This document shows positions 17,655-26,139 of a stretch of 64,000 bases of DNA, piece by piece. Source of the stretch: Clostridia bacterium (lineage in GTDB: Bacteria; Bacillota; Clostridia; Christensenellales; Aristaeellaceae); the NCBI GenBank assembly GCA_017428385.1, contig JAFRQX010000031.1, forward strand, positions 1-64,000, written 5' to 3'. Position numbers and translations under genes: made by a program. Every line of letters begins with the position of its first letter. Positions within the stretch are counted from its first letter, which is position 1. The notes under the pieces were generated by a model. It was not told where the DNA came from and did not search any database. It worked only from the letters and a program-made list of their open reading frames with translations.

Positions 17655-18134
17655 ATGGCAAAAGTAATCATGACCTGCGGCAGGATCTGCTGCGGGAAAA
17701 GCACCTATGCGCGGAAACTGCAGGAAAACCGGAACGCGGTGGTCCTGTCCATCGATGATATAACCCTTACACTGTTTCCGGAAGGCGCCGGGGAAATGCA
17801 TGACACCTACGTGCTCCGGGCGGAACAGTATCTCCTTTCCCTGTCCCTGCAGATCCTGGAAAGCGGCGTGGATGTGATCCTGGACTGGGGGCTGTGGACC
17901 CGGGCACAACGGGATCGTCTCCGTGCTTTCTATACGGGACATGGGGTGGAGAATGAAATCCATTATCTGCGGCTCAGTCCGGAAGAATGGGAAAGAAGGA
18001 TCCGGAAGCGTAACGCGGAGCAGAATAAAGAGGAGCCCCAGTCCTATTATGTGGACGAGGGACTCCTCCGGAAAGTGGATTCTTTGTTTGAAGAACCTTC
18101 AGATACAGAAACAGATCTGCTGATCGAAGCCTGA
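17655..18134 (+). CDS. P-loop nucleotide kinase-like ATPase (AAA_33)
   Basis: A 159-residue protein with a Walker A loop GRICCGKST near residues 9-17, a VILDWGLW segment resembling the Walker B/substrate region, and an Arg-rich lid (EEWERRIRKRN). It resembles AAA_33/zeta-toxin-like kinases that phosphorylate small molecules. No antitoxin partner is adjacent, so I do not call it a toxin. Follows the acyltransferase gene by 16 bases and ends next to the stop codon of the convergent MFS gene. Confidence 0.75.
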   Translation: MAKVIMTCGRICCGKSTYARKLQENRNAVVLSIDDITLTLFPEGAGEMHDTYVLRAEQYLLSLSLQILESGVDVILDWGLWTRAQRDRLRAFYTGHGVENEIHYLRLSPEEWERRIRKRNAEQNKEEPQSYYVDEGLLRKVDSLFEEPSDTETDLLIEA

Positions 18135-19229
18135 TTACCAGAAGGAGAAAAACCATCCGGCCAGGGGCGAAAACACGATCATGATGATCGAAAAGGTGAA
18201 GGACTCAATGGAGATGAGTGTGGCCCGCTGGGCAGAAGGGAACATGTTCTGCAGACGGGTATTGGTCCGCACCTGCAGCGCGTCATCCGCCAGCGCGGCG
18301 ATAAACCCGCCTGCTGTCATCAGCAGGGGAATGAAGCTGTGCTCCAGCAGGATGCCGGCCAGTACCATTACGGAAGCTGCCGCGAATACAGTGCGGTAGC
18401 TTTGCTTTTTAAACCGGAGAATGATTCTCGCACCGATGATTCCGCCCAGGTGCATCGCGAAGAGCGCCGGGCCGAGCCATTCACCGGGCAGACCGGCGGC
18501 GGTCAGTTTCGCCTGCAGGAAGAACAGCAGCAGGATATCTGTGGCACCCACCAGGGAATTGGTCATCATCAGCAGGAAAGCCCTGGTTTCTTTCCGCAGG
18601 AAACGGAGGCTGTCCCGAAAACAGTCCAGGAGGGCCTTCAGGGCGGAGGATGCGGCTTCGGGCCGGCTGCTGTCCTGCCGGATTTCCTTCAGGGAGGACA
18701 GGATGAGGATCTGGACCAGGCTGGTGACAATGCCTGTGGCATAGGCAATCCGGTATCCGATAATCAGGGCAAAGCCGGCGCACAGGGTGGAGATACCGTT
18801 GCACAGCCGGTAGATAATCAACTGGTTTGCCTCGTACCGGTCGTAAGTGCTTTCCAGGCCGGCTGTTTTCAGCGAGTCATAAGCCAGCGCATCCCCGGAA
18901 CCGGAGGCAAAGCTGTCACAGACCGCGTACAGCGCGATGGAAAGGCAGACCATGGCCAGGCTGTTTGAGATAATCATCACGATCCCGGCCAGGATATGAA
19001 TCAGGGTGCTGATGATCAGCATCTTTTTTCTTCCGAAGACATCCGCCAGCGTACCGGAGGGAATCTCCGTCAGCAGGCTGGCAGCGTGGTAAGCGGTTTC
19101 GGCCAGGCCGATCTCCACCAGGGAGAAGCCGCGGGCGGACAGGATGGCGACCCAGGCGCCGGTGAGGGACAGGTTGCCGAGTATGGATGAAGCATAAAGC
19201 TTGCGAATCTGATATTTGATTTTGGACAT
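18135..19229 (-). CDS. MFS efflux transporter under leader control
   Basis: A 364-residue major facilitator with about ten to twelve helices. The helix 2-3 loop reads GTLADVFGRKKM, the family's conserved motif A. It resembles drug exporters, but substrate is unproved. Its ribosome site (GGAG, 19241-19238) forms one arm of a 9-bp hairpin, and a leader ORF with a terminator-like hairpin lies upstream, an arrangement known for inducible antibiotic resistance genes such as ermC and tet(M). Convergent with the small kinase gene, with stop codons side by side and no clear terminator. Confidence 0.88.
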   Translation of the reverse strand: MSKIKYQIRKLYASSILGNLSLTGAWVAILSARGFSLVEIGLAETAYHAASLLTEIPSGTLADVFGRKKMLIISTLIHILAGIVMIISNSLAMVCLSIALYAVCDSFASGSGDALAYDSLKTAGLESTYDRYEANQLIIYRLCNGISTLCAGFALIIGYRIAYATGIVTSLVQILILSSLKEIRQDSSRPEAASSALKALLDCFRDSLRFLRKETRAFLLMMTNSLVGATDILLLFFLQAKLTAAGLPGEWLGPALFAMHLGGIIGARIILRFKKQSYRTVFAAASVMVLAGILLEHSFIPLLMTAGGFIAALADDALQVRTNTRLQNMFPSAQRATLISIESFTFSIIMIVFSPLAGWFFSFW

Positions 19230-19237
19230 AAAAATAA

Positions 19238-19268
19238 CTCCTTAACGTTGATTTCATTGGTTAAGGAG
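19238..19268 (-). promoter_or_regulatory. Hairpin hiding the MFS ribosome binding site
   Basis: In the minus-strand transcript CTCCTTAAC (19268-19260) pairs perfectly with GTTAAGGAG (19246-19238) around a 13-base loop. The second arm is the Shine-Dalgarno of the MFS gene, 8 bases before its ATG. When folded, translation would be blocked. Confidence 0.75.
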
Positions 19269-19273
19269 AACAT

Positions 19274-19316
19274 ACACCAGAGAACCGGTTATGAGGTGAC
19301 AGACGTCAGTGCCGGT
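19274..19316 (-). other. Middle hairpin of the MFS leader RNA
   Basis: In the minus-strand transcript AACCGG pairs with CCGGTT, enclosing a small TGAC-GTCT-GTCA hairpin. It lies between the terminator-like hairpin and the ribosome-site hairpin. Confidence 0.45.
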
Positions 19317-19317
19317 T

Positions 19318-19350
19318 AAAAAAAGGTATACTTCCCCCTTACAGGGAAGT
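19318..19350 (-). terminator. Terminator-like attenuator in the MFS leader
   Basis: Minus-strand ACTTCCC (19350-19344) pairs with GGGAAGT (19336-19330), followed after five bases by seven T. The first arm encodes the last codons of the leader peptide, and the leader stop codon is in the loop, so a translating ribosome would prevent this hairpin. Confidence 0.65.
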
Positions 19351-19395
19351 CATTACGCCTTTAAACAGCAGCACACCGATCATCTTCCAGAGCAT
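19339..19395 (-). CDS. Candidate 18-residue leader peptide of the MFS gene
   Basis: ATG at 19395 opens a short frame, MLWKMIGVLLFKGVMTSL, ending at TAA (19341-19339). GAAAGGAGA lies 9 bases upstream, one of the best ribosome sites in the region, and a TTGACA promoter lies just before it so that the mRNA would begin a few bases before this site. The peptide is too short for most gene finders. Its position, before an attenuator hairpin and a hidden ribosome site, suggests a regulatory leader whose translation senses ribosome state or an antibiotic. Function is inferred from layout only. Confidence 0.6.
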   Translation of the reverse strand: MLWKMIGVLLFKGVMTSL

Positions 19396-19419
19396 GAAAC
19401 CGATCTCCTTTCACGGATA

Positions 19420-19448
19420 AGCTTAATCATTCCAGCCGGGTTTGTCAA
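19420..19448 (-). promoter_or_regulatory. Promoter of the MFS leader
   Basis: Minus-strand TTGACA (19448-19443), 17-base spacer, TAAGCT (19425-19420); start near 19413. The 331-base gap 19230-19560 thus holds this promoter, the leader ORF, three hairpins and, on the plus strand, a possible cotH-like gene promoter (TTGACG near 19495). Confidence 0.7.
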
Positions 19449-19560
19449 TTACGGATATGGGATCCTGCCGGACTTCCGGCCGGATTCGTTTTCTTTGACG
19501 GCGGCTTTCGGCGTATGATATCATGATACAAAAGTAATAAGGAAAGCACAGGGTATACGG

Positions 19561-20889
19561 ATGAAAAGACTGATAACAATCCTGTTTCTGTTTGGATTGC
19601 TGATGGCAGTTACAGCAGGCAGCGCCCTTTCTGAGACCATCGGGGAGGGAAAAGAACATCCCTGCATTCACATTGTCACAGAGGACGGACAGCCGGTTCT
19701 GTCCAGGGAAGACTATGTCCCCGCTGAGGTGAAAGTATTCAACTGCGATGCTTCCTATGAGATGTCTGCGGAAGGCGGGGTGCGGGTGCGCGGGAATTCC
19801 ACTGCCGAGCAGGGGGAAGAGAAACCGTACCGGATCCGTTTTGAGAAAAAGCAGAACGTCCTCGGCCTGCATGAGGGCCGGAAATACAGGAACTGGGTGC
19901 TGCTGCGGACTTACTGGCATCTTTGCCCGGACTATATGGGCTTTAAGCTTGCAGAAACCATATTCGGGGGCAGGTACTACAGCAGCGACTGCATGTTTGT
20001 GAACCTGTACCTGAATGAAAAGGATCTGGGGATCTACCTTCTTTGTGAGCAGAACCAGGCGGCCAAAGACCGGATGGACGTCTATGAGCCGGAAGAAGGA
20101 GAAACCCGGACAGATATCGGCTATCTGCTGGAAATGGATAATTATCCGGATGACGAGCATCCCGGTTTCATTATCGGGGAAAAACCGTATGTTGAGGATA
20201 TAGCCGGACGGAAGCGTGTGGTGAAGCAGACTTATTACGCAATCAAGAGCGACGTAACGGGCAGCGAGCAGGAGCAGTATATTGAAGCCTGGCTGAAAGG
20301 CGTATACGGCGTGCTGTACGAAGCGGCAGAATTCGGCGGGGCAATGCGGCTGGATGAAAACCTGCGGCTTGTGCCGGCGGAAGACGTGACGGCCTTTGAA
20401 GCGGTGAACGAGCTGCTGGATCTGGAATCCCTGGCGGATATGCTGATTCTGGAGGAACTTGTACAGAATTACGACGTCGGCGGCGGCAGCTTTTATATGG
20501 CAATCGATTTTTCCGCGGACAGCCTGTACAGGAAGCTGACTTTCATGGGCCCCTGGGATCTGAGCTGGGGATATAAGGAACCGGCGGACGGCGGGTTTTA
20601 CGCAGCCACTTTCCAGAACCATATCCAGGGCATGGACAATTCAAATCCATGGTTTGTGCTGGCGATGAAGCTGGACGGATTCCGGGAGATTGTGAGAAAC
20701 CGGTGGAAAGCGCTGTCGAAAAGCGGCGCGTTGACGGAGACAACCGCCCGGGTGCTGGAGGACATTGAGGACCTGGCCGGCGACCTGGGAGCGGAAAACG
20801 CGGAAAAACTGGAAAACGGCAGAAAGATCGTGGAATACGTCAATGCGCGGATCCGCTGGCTTGACGGGCAGTGGGGCGCGGAGGAATGA
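19561..20889 (+). CDS. CotH kinase family secreted protein
   Basis: A 442-residue protein with an N-terminal signal peptide (ITILFLFGLLMAVTAGSALS). CotH-type features: VRVRGNSTAEQGEEKPYRIRFEKK, a NWVLLRTY segment, the YLNEKDLGIYLLCEQ segment and MGPWDLSWGY, matching the divergent kinase fold's metal-binding WD region. Bacillus CotH phosphorylates spore-coat proteins; clostridial versions are often secreted and, with dockerins, linked to fibre breakdown. No dockerin is visible here. The gene is followed after 53 bases by a GH3 enzyme, suggesting a shared transcript. Confidence 0.85.
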   Translation: MKRLITILFLFGLLMAVTAGSALSETIGEGKEHPCIHIVTEDGQPVLSREDYVPAEVKVFNCDASYEMSAEGGVRVRGNSTAEQGEEKPYRIRFEKKQNVLGLHEGRKYRNWVLLRTYWHLCPDYMGFKLAETIFGGRYYSSDCMFVNLYLNEKDLGIYLLCEQNQAAKDRMDVYEPEEGETRTDIGYLLEMDNYPDDEHPGFIIGEKPYVEDIAGRKRVVKQTYYAIKSDVTGSEQEQYIEAWLKGVYGVLYEAAEFGGAMRLDENLRLVPAEDVTAFEAVNELLDLESLADMLILEELVQNYDVGGGSFYMAIDFSADSLYRKLTFMGPWDLSWGYKEPADGGFYAATFQNHIQGMDNSNPWFVLAMKLDGFREIVRNRWKALSKSGALTETTARVLEDIEDLAGDLGAENAEKLENGRKIVEYVNARIRWLDGQWGAEE

Positions 20890-20942
20890 TCCGCTGACAG
20901 GAACAGACATGGGACGGCACAGATAAAAAGGAGCGTGAATCT

Positions 20943-23207
20943 ATGGATATCAAGACCCTTGTTTCACAGATGACACTGGAAGAGAAGGCCGGGCTTTGTT
21001 CCGGTGACGATTTCTGGCATACCAAAGCGGTGGAGAGGCTGGGCATTCCGTGTACCATGGTAAGCGACGGCCCCCACGGACTGCGCAAGCAGGATGACCA
21101 GGCGGATCACCTGGGCATCAACGACAGTATCAAGGCGGTCTGCTTTCCGGCGGCCTGCGCGACGGCGGCATCCTTCGATCCGGAGATGATCCGTGCCATG
21201 GGAGAAGCCATCGGCGACAGCTGCCAGCATGAAAAGGTTTCGGTGGTGCTGGGCCCGGCGGTGAATATCAAGCGGAGCCCCCTGTGCGGCCGCAATTTTG
21301 AGTACTATTCCGAGGATCCTTACCTGGCCGGGCGGATGGCAACCGCCATGATCCAGGGCGTCCAGAGCCGGAATGTGGGGACCAGCATCAAGCATTTTGC
21401 CCTGAACAGCCAGGAGCACCGGCGGATGAGTTCCTCTTCCGAAGCGGATGAGCGGACGATCCGGGAAATCTACTTCCCCGCTTTTGAGATGGCGGTGAAG
21501 GAAGCGAAGCCCTGGACCGTGATGTGTTCCTACAACAGGATCAACGGCGTCTATGCCTCGGAGGATCCCTGGCTGCTGACGGAAGTGCTCCGGAAGGAAT
21601 GGGGCTTTGAGGGATATGTGGTATCAGACTGGGGCGCAGTGTCCGACCGCGTGGCCGGCGTGGCGGCCGGGCTGGATCTGGAAATGCCTGCGTCCGGCGG
21701 CATTAATGACCGGAAGATCGTGGAGGCCGTGAAGGCTGGGCAACTGGATGAAAAACTGGTGGACCAGGCTTGTGAGCGGATCCTGAATATCGTGTACCGG
21801 TATCTGGAAAGCGCAAAGCCGGAGACGCCCTGGGATAAGGAAGGCCAGCACAGGCAGGCGGCGGAGATCGCGGCGGAGTGCATGGTGCTGCTGAAAAACG
21901 AGGGGGACCTGCTGCCGCTGGATAAGGAAGATGAAATCGCCTTTATCGGCGAGTTTGCGGCAAAGCCCCGTTTCCAGGGCGGCGGAAGCAGCCATATCAA
22001 TTCTTTTAAGACAACCGGCGCGTTGGAAGCGGCGGAGGGACTGAAGATCGTCTATGCCCGGGGCTATTCTGTGGAAAGAGATGAGGCGACAGACGCGGAT
22101 ATCGCGGAGGCGGTTTCTGCGGCAAGGAAGGCAAAGACGGCCGTGGTGTTTGCCGGCTTGCCGGATTCCTATGAATCGGAAGGCTACGATCGCAGCCATA
22201 TGCGGATGCCTGACTGCCAGAACAAACTGATTGAAGCCGTGGCGGAAGCCAATCCCAATACTGTGGTGGTGCTGCATAACGGCGCCCCGGTGGAGATGCC
22301 CTGGATCGGAAAAGTCAAAGCTGTGCTGGAAGCCTACCTGGGCGGCCAGGCGGTGGGTGAAGCGGTAGTACGAGTGCTTTTCGGGGACGCGAACCCTTGC
22401 GGCCACCTGCCCGAAACCTTCCCGCTGAAGCTGGAGGACAACCCTTCCTTCCTGTATTACGGCGGGGAAGGAAATGCGACGGAATACCGCGAGGGCGTGT
22501 TTGTCGGGTACCGGTACTATGACAAAAAGAAGATGGACGTCCTGTTCCCCTTTGGTTACGGCCTGTCCTATACCACCTTCGAATACAGCGGCCTGAAGCT
22601 CAGCGCGGACCGGATCAGGGATACGGAAACCCTGACTGTGACCGTGACGGTGAAGAATACCGGCAAGCGGGCGGGTAAGGCAGTGGTTCAGCTTTATGTC
22701 GGTGACAGCGAAAGCACTCCCATCCGCCCGGTGCGCGAACTGAAGGGCTTCTCAAAGGTTGCCCTGGCCCCCGGGGAGAGCCGGGAAGTATCGTTTGATC
22801 TGGATAAGCGGAGTTTTGCCTATTGGAACCAGGCCATCCATGACTGGCATGTGGAAACAGGCGTGTTTACCATTGAAGCCGGTCCTTCCAGCCGGGAGCT
22901 GCCGCTTCGGGAAACCGTGGAGGTGGAGTCCACCGTGGAACTGCCGAGACATTACACGCTGGACAGTATCTTTATGGATGTGATGGCGGATCCGAAGGCA
23001 GCGCCCATTATGCGGGAGTATATGAAGAAAACCATGGAGGTCTTCGGAAAGGAAGAACAGGAAGGCAGCACGGATGCCGCAAAGGAAGCTATTACGGAAG
23101 AAATGAACATGGCGATGATGAATTATATGCCTCTGCGTGGCGCTTTCAGCTTCGGTGGTTCCACTCCGGAAGAGGCAGAGGAACTGCTGAAAAAACTGAA
23201 TAAATGA
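20943..23207 (+). CDS. Glycoside hydrolase family 3 (beta-glucosidase-like)
   Basis: A 754-residue cytosolic enzyme (no signal peptide). The GH3 N-domain has MVSDGPHGLRKQ, KHFALNSQEHRR and the nucleophile Asp229 in YVVSDWGAVSDR; the C-domain has VVFAGLPDSYESEGYDR; a fibronectin-III-like domain (VTVKNTGKRAGKAVVQLYV) follows. About 80 extra residues at the C-terminus (from MDVMADPKAAPIMREY) are Met/Glu-rich and are not part of the core family. Likely removes terminal beta-linked glucose or xylose from imported oligosaccharides. AAAAGGAG is 11 bases before the ATG. Confidence 0.93.
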   Translation: MDIKTLVSQMTLEEKAGLCSGDDFWHTKAVERLGIPCTMVSDGPHGLRKQDDQADHLGINDSIKAVCFPAACATAASFDPEMIRAMGEAIGDSCQHEKVSVVLGPAVNIKRSPLCGRNFEYYSEDPYLAGRMATAMIQGVQSRNVGTSIKHFALNSQEHRRMSSSSEADERTIREIYFPAFEMAVKEAKPWTVMCSYNRINGVYASEDPWLLTEVLRKEWGFEGYVVSDWGAVSDRVAGVAAGLDLEMPASGGINDRKIVEAVKAGQLDEKLVDQACERILNIVYRYLESAKPETPWDKEGQHRQAAEIAAECMVLLKNEGDLLPLDKEDEIAFIGEFAAKPRFQGGGSSHINSFKTTGALEAAEGLKIVYARGYSVERDEATDADIAEAVSAARKAKTAVVFAGLPDSYESEGYDRSHMRMPDCQNKLIEAVAEANPNTVVVLHNGAPVEMPWIGKVKAVLEAYLGGQAVGEAVVRVLFGDANPCGHLPETFPLKLEDNPSFLYYGGEGNATEYREGVFVGYRYYDKKKMDVLFPFGYGLSYTTFEYSGLKLSADRIRDTETLTVTVTVKNTGKRAGKAVVQLYVGDSESTPIRPVRELKGFSKVALAPGESREVSFDLDKRSFAYWNQAIHDWHVETGVFTIEAGPSSRELPLRETVEVESTVELPRHYTLDSIFMDVMADPKAAPIMREYMKKTMEVFGKEEQEGSTDAAKEAITEEMNMAMMNYMPLRGAFSFGGSTPEEAEELLKKLNK

Positions 23208-23216
23208 TCCCAAAGT

Positions 23217-23275
23217 GATACCACTATATATTGTGGTGTCATCCAAACCCGGAGCGTTTGTTTCCGGGTTTTTTT
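23217..23275 (+). terminator. Terminator after the GH3 gene
   Basis: AAACCCGGA (23245-23253) pairs with TCCGGGTTT (23263-23271), followed by a T-run. A second hairpin, GATACCAC with GTGGTGTC (23217-23241), precedes it. Confidence 0.85.
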
Positions 23276-23353
23276 ATTTCGGGGCGTACAAATAGGATCA
23301 AAATGAAACAAAACCGGAAAAAAACATACAGATTTTTCGAAAAAAAGCAAAAA

Positions 23354-23382
23354 TTAACAAACGTTGATTTACAAGATATGAT
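23354..23382 (+). promoter_or_regulatory. Upstream promoter with CG-centred operator core
   Basis: TTAACA (23354-23359), 17-base spacer, TATGAT (23377-23382). The spacer contains AAACGTTGAT (23359-23368), identical to the core of the operator at 25097-25116 before the permease genes. Suggests one regulator for both. Confidence 0.5.
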
Positions 23383-23450
23383 AACGATACCAGAACCTTC
23401 AAAACATGTCCAAAAAGGGGAAGAATGCCCATAAAACCTACATTTTGTGC

Positions 23451-23479
23451 TTGCAAAAACAGGGGAAGCGGGTTATACT
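23451..23479 (+). promoter_or_regulatory. Promoter of the first sugar-binding protein gene
   Basis: TTGCAA (23451-23456), 17-base spacer, TATACT (23474-23479). The 5' leader that follows carries two small hairpins: CACTGT/ACAGTG (23515-23531) and GCGGT/ACCGC (23554-23568). These, the upstream promoter and the GH3 terminator account for the 385-base gap. Confidence 0.7.
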
Positions 23480-23592
23480 TGTCATCGCTAAAGAGAAGTT
23501 GATTTGATTACACACACTGTCGATAACAGTGAGGAATCGCTGTTTGAGAATATGCGGTTATTTACCGCGAAATAAAAAGGAGGATACCCATT

Positions 23593-24960
23593 ATGAAAAA
23601 GGTCCTTTCCCTGGTCCTGGCTCTGGCTCTCGTGCTCGGCGTTATGAGCTTCGCGAGCGCTGAAGACGCCAAAATCAAACTGGTCGTTTATTCCTTCACC
23701 AACGAACTGCAGGGCATGATTGAGAAGTACTACGCTCCCAACCATCCTGAAATCGAGTTCGACTTCCAGATCTATCCGACCGACGGTGATGCTTATACCA
23801 CCAAGGTTGACACCCTGCTGGGCAGCGATGCCGCCAGCGAAGAAGCTCCCGACATCTTCACTCTGGAAGCTGCTTTCGTGAAGCACTACGTCGAAATGGA
23901 CTGGACCGGTGATCTGAAAGACATCGGCTTCACCGACGATGAACTGGCTGTTGCCTTCCCCGTGATGGCTCAGATCGGTCAGAATGCTGCCGGCGTCCAG
24001 AAGGGCCTGTCCTGGCAGTCCACCCCCGGCGTCCTGATGTATCGTGCCTCCCTGGCCGAGAAGTACCTGGGCGTGACCTCTCCTGAAGAAATGCAGGCGA
24101 AGGTTGCTGACTGGGATACCTTCCTCGAGACCGCTGAGGAACTGAAAGAGAAGTCTGAAGGCGCCTGCAAGATGATCACCGGTTCCGGCGACATCTGGAA
24201 CGCTTATCAGTATCAGCGCGCTGCCGGCTGGGTTGTCGATGGCAAGCTGAACATCGATGACGAGCTGCTCGACTTCGAAGAACTGGTTAAGACCATGTAT
24301 CAGGATGACCTGACCCAGAAGGCCGGTGCCTGGGGCGAGACCTGGTTCGCCGGTATGCAGGGCGTGAACGAAACGCTGTGCTACTTCCTGCCCACCTGGG
24401 GTCTGCACTACACCCTGAAGCCCAACTGCGGCCAGGGCACCAACGACAAGATGACCGAAGAAGAACTGTCCACCTACAACCTCGAGAACGGCAACGGCAC
24501 CTATGGTGACTGGCGCATCACGGACGGCCCCGTGGCTTACAGCTGGGGCGGCACCTGGATGGGCGTGAACGCTGCTAAGGTTGCTACCGCGGACGACGCC
24601 AAGAAGGCCGCTATGCACGACCTGATCAAGTTCTTCACCCTGGACGATGACTTCCTGACCCAGTATGCTGCTGACAGCGGCGACTTCGTGGGCAGCGCGA
24701 AGGCTGTGGAAACCATCCTGGCCAACGGCGGCACCCCGAACCCCTTCCTGGGCGGACAGGATCATTACGCCATCTTCGCCAAGGCTGCGGCTCTGGCTAA
24801 CGGCGCTCTGATGAGCCAGTACGATGCCACCATCAACGACCTGTGGAGCAAGAACGTTACTTCTCCCTACGAGGCCGGTGAAGTTGAAGACATCAACGAA
24901 GCGATCGCGAACTTCAAGACCGCTGTTGCTGCTGCCATCAACACCATCACTGTGGAATAA
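23593..24960 (+). CDS. ABC sugar transporter, solute-binding protein (first importer)
   Basis: A 455-residue extracytoplasmic binding protein of the carbohydrate (MalE-like, cluster B) type, with a typical hydrophobic signal peptide cleaved near FASA-ED. There is no lipobox Cys, unusual for a Gram-positive binding protein. The preceding AAAAGGAGG lies 11 bases before the ATG. Codon use is strongly biased (nearly all AAG, GAA, CTG), consistent with high expression. Separated from its permease genes by a strong hairpin and a new promoter region. Ligand unknown; the neighbouring glycosidases suggest an oligosaccharide. Confidence 0.92.
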   Translation: MKKVLSLVLALALVLGVMSFASAEDAKIKLVVYSFTNELQGMIEKYYAPNHPEIEFDFQIYPTDGDAYTTKVDTLLGSDAASEEAPDIFTLEAAFVKHYVEMDWTGDLKDIGFTDDELAVAFPVMAQIGQNAAGVQKGLSWQSTPGVLMYRASLAEKYLGVTSPEEMQAKVADWDTFLETAEELKEKSEGACKMITGSGDIWNAYQYQRAAGWVVDGKLNIDDELLDFEELVKTMYQDDLTQKAGAWGETWFAGMQGVNETLCYFLPTWGLHYTLKPNCGQGTNDKMTEEELSTYNLENGNGTYGDWRITDGPVAYSWGGTWMGVNAAKVATADDAKKAAMHDLIKFFTLDDDFLTQYAADSGDFVGSAKAVETILANGGTPNPFLGGQDHYAIFAKAAALANGALMSQYDATINDLWSKNVTSPYEAGEVEDINEAIANFKTAVAAAINTITVE

Positions 24961-24999
24961 TTTATCCGCACAATAAGGTTGCTGAATAAGCAGTCTTGC

Positions 25000-25029
25000 G
25001 GGGCTGTCTCCTGCGAGGGAGACAGCCCC
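25000..25029 (+). terminator. Hairpin between binding protein and permease genes
   Basis: GGGGCTGTCTCC pairs perfectly with GGAGACAGCCCC around a 6-base loop, followed by GTTTCTT. Likely a partial terminator or 3' stabiliser that keeps binding-protein mRNA above permease mRNA. Confidence 0.75.
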
Positions 25030-25062
25030 GTTTCTTGCCAGGAGAAAACTTTTTTGCTTTCT

Positions 25063-25116
25063 CTTGCGTAAGCGCTTATCAACGGGTTATTATAATGTTA
25101 TCAACGTTTACGCAAG
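25063..25116 (+). promoter_or_regulatory. Promoter flanked by two inverted copies of one operator
   Basis: CTTGCGTAAGCGCTTATCAA (25063-25082) and, on the opposite strand, CTTGCGTAAACGTTGATAAC (25116-25097) flank TATAAT (25091-25096). Their CG centres are 32 bases apart, about three helical turns. The -35 is poor (TTGCGT at 21 bases). The central CG with flanking TAA/TTA fits LacI-family sites; the regulator is not in the window. Confidence 0.65.
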
Positions 25117-25164
25117 GGAAAGCTTTCTCTTGCTGTTTCCAAGACACAGAAAAGGGGTGGACGT

Positions 25165-26139
25165 ATGCAGGCTCAACCGGCGGTTAAGAAAAAGGTCAAA
25201 TCCGTCAGCTACAGCCACTGGGGCTATTTCTTTATAGCGCCTTTCTTCATCGTATTCCTGATTTTCCAGCTGTACCCGATTATCTTCACGTTCAGGACGT
25301 CCCTGACGGACGCTATGGGATGGGAAAAAATCCTGAACAACAATATCATCGGCTTTAACAACTTCAAACAGCTGTTTGATTCAAACAGCCTGGTTTTCGG
25401 AAAATTCTGGGGTTCATTGGGGAACACCATGATCATGTGGTTCTTCAACTTCGTTCCCCAGCTGGGCTTCGCACTGATCCTGGCCAGCTGGTTTACTGAC
25501 AGCCGGCTTCACCTGAAGGGCCAGGGTTTCTTCAAGACCACGATCTTCATGCCGAATATCATTACCGCTGCTACCATCGGTATGCTGTTCATGTCCCTGT
25601 TTGCTTTCCCGGTGGCGCCGATCAACACCTTCCTACAGACTTCAGGCATTGTGAATATGCCCGTGAACTATTTCCGGTCTGTGGAATGGAGCCGCGGCCT
25701 GATTTCCTTCATCCAGTGGTGGATGTGGACCGGCAATACGATGATCATCATGATCGCCGGTATTTCCGGTATCAACCCCAGCCTGTTTGAAGCGGCGCTG
25801 GTGGACGGCTGCTCCAGCCGCCAGACCTTCTGGAAGATCACCCTGCCGCTGATCAAGCCCATCCTGGTCTACAACCTGACCACTTCTCTGGTCGGCGGTC
25901 TGACCATGTTCGATGTGCCGCACATGATGACCCAGGGCGACCCGAACGAGACCACCAATACCGTGGCCCGGTTCATCTACACCCAGGGTTTCACCGGATC
26001 CCATAACTTCAACATGGCCAGCGCGGCTTCCATTGTGCTGTTCGGTATTATTATCATCGGCTCCCTGATCATCCGCTATGTGCTGAATGATCATGAACCC
26101 AAGCCCGGTAAGGCTGCGAGGAAGGAGGCGATCAAATGA
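25165..26139 (+). CDS. ABC sugar transporter permease, MalF/UgpA-like
   Basis: A 324-residue inner membrane permease with six predicted helices. The cytoplasmic EAA loop that contacts the ATPase reads EAALVDGCSSRQTFWKITLPL. AAAAGGGGTGG before ATG 25165 fixes the start. Its last 4 bases overlap the next permease gene (ATGA). No ATPase gene follows, so a shared MsmX/UgpC-type ATPase elsewhere must energise it. Confidence 0.93.
   Translation: MQAQPAVKKKVKSVSYSHWGYFFIAPFFIVFLIFQLYPIIFTFRTSLTDAMGWEKILNNNIIGFNNFKQLFDSNSLVFGKFWGSLGNTMIMWFFNFVPQLGFALILASWFTDSRLHLKGQGFFKTTIFMPNIITAATIGMLFMSLFAFPVAPINTFLQTSGIVNMPVNYFRSVEWSRGLISFIQWWMWTGNTMIIMIAGISGINPSLFEAALVDGCSSRQTFWKITLPLIKPILVYNLTTSLVGGLTMFDVPHMMTQGDPNETTNTVARFIYTQGFTGSHNFNMASAASIVLFGIIIIGSLIIRYVLNDHEPKPGKAARKEAIK

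Noticed and set aside
17655..18134. Zeta-type toxin
   Set aside because: P-loop kinase fold alone is not enough, no antitoxin-like small gene is adjacent, and its partner upstream is an acyltransferase gene.
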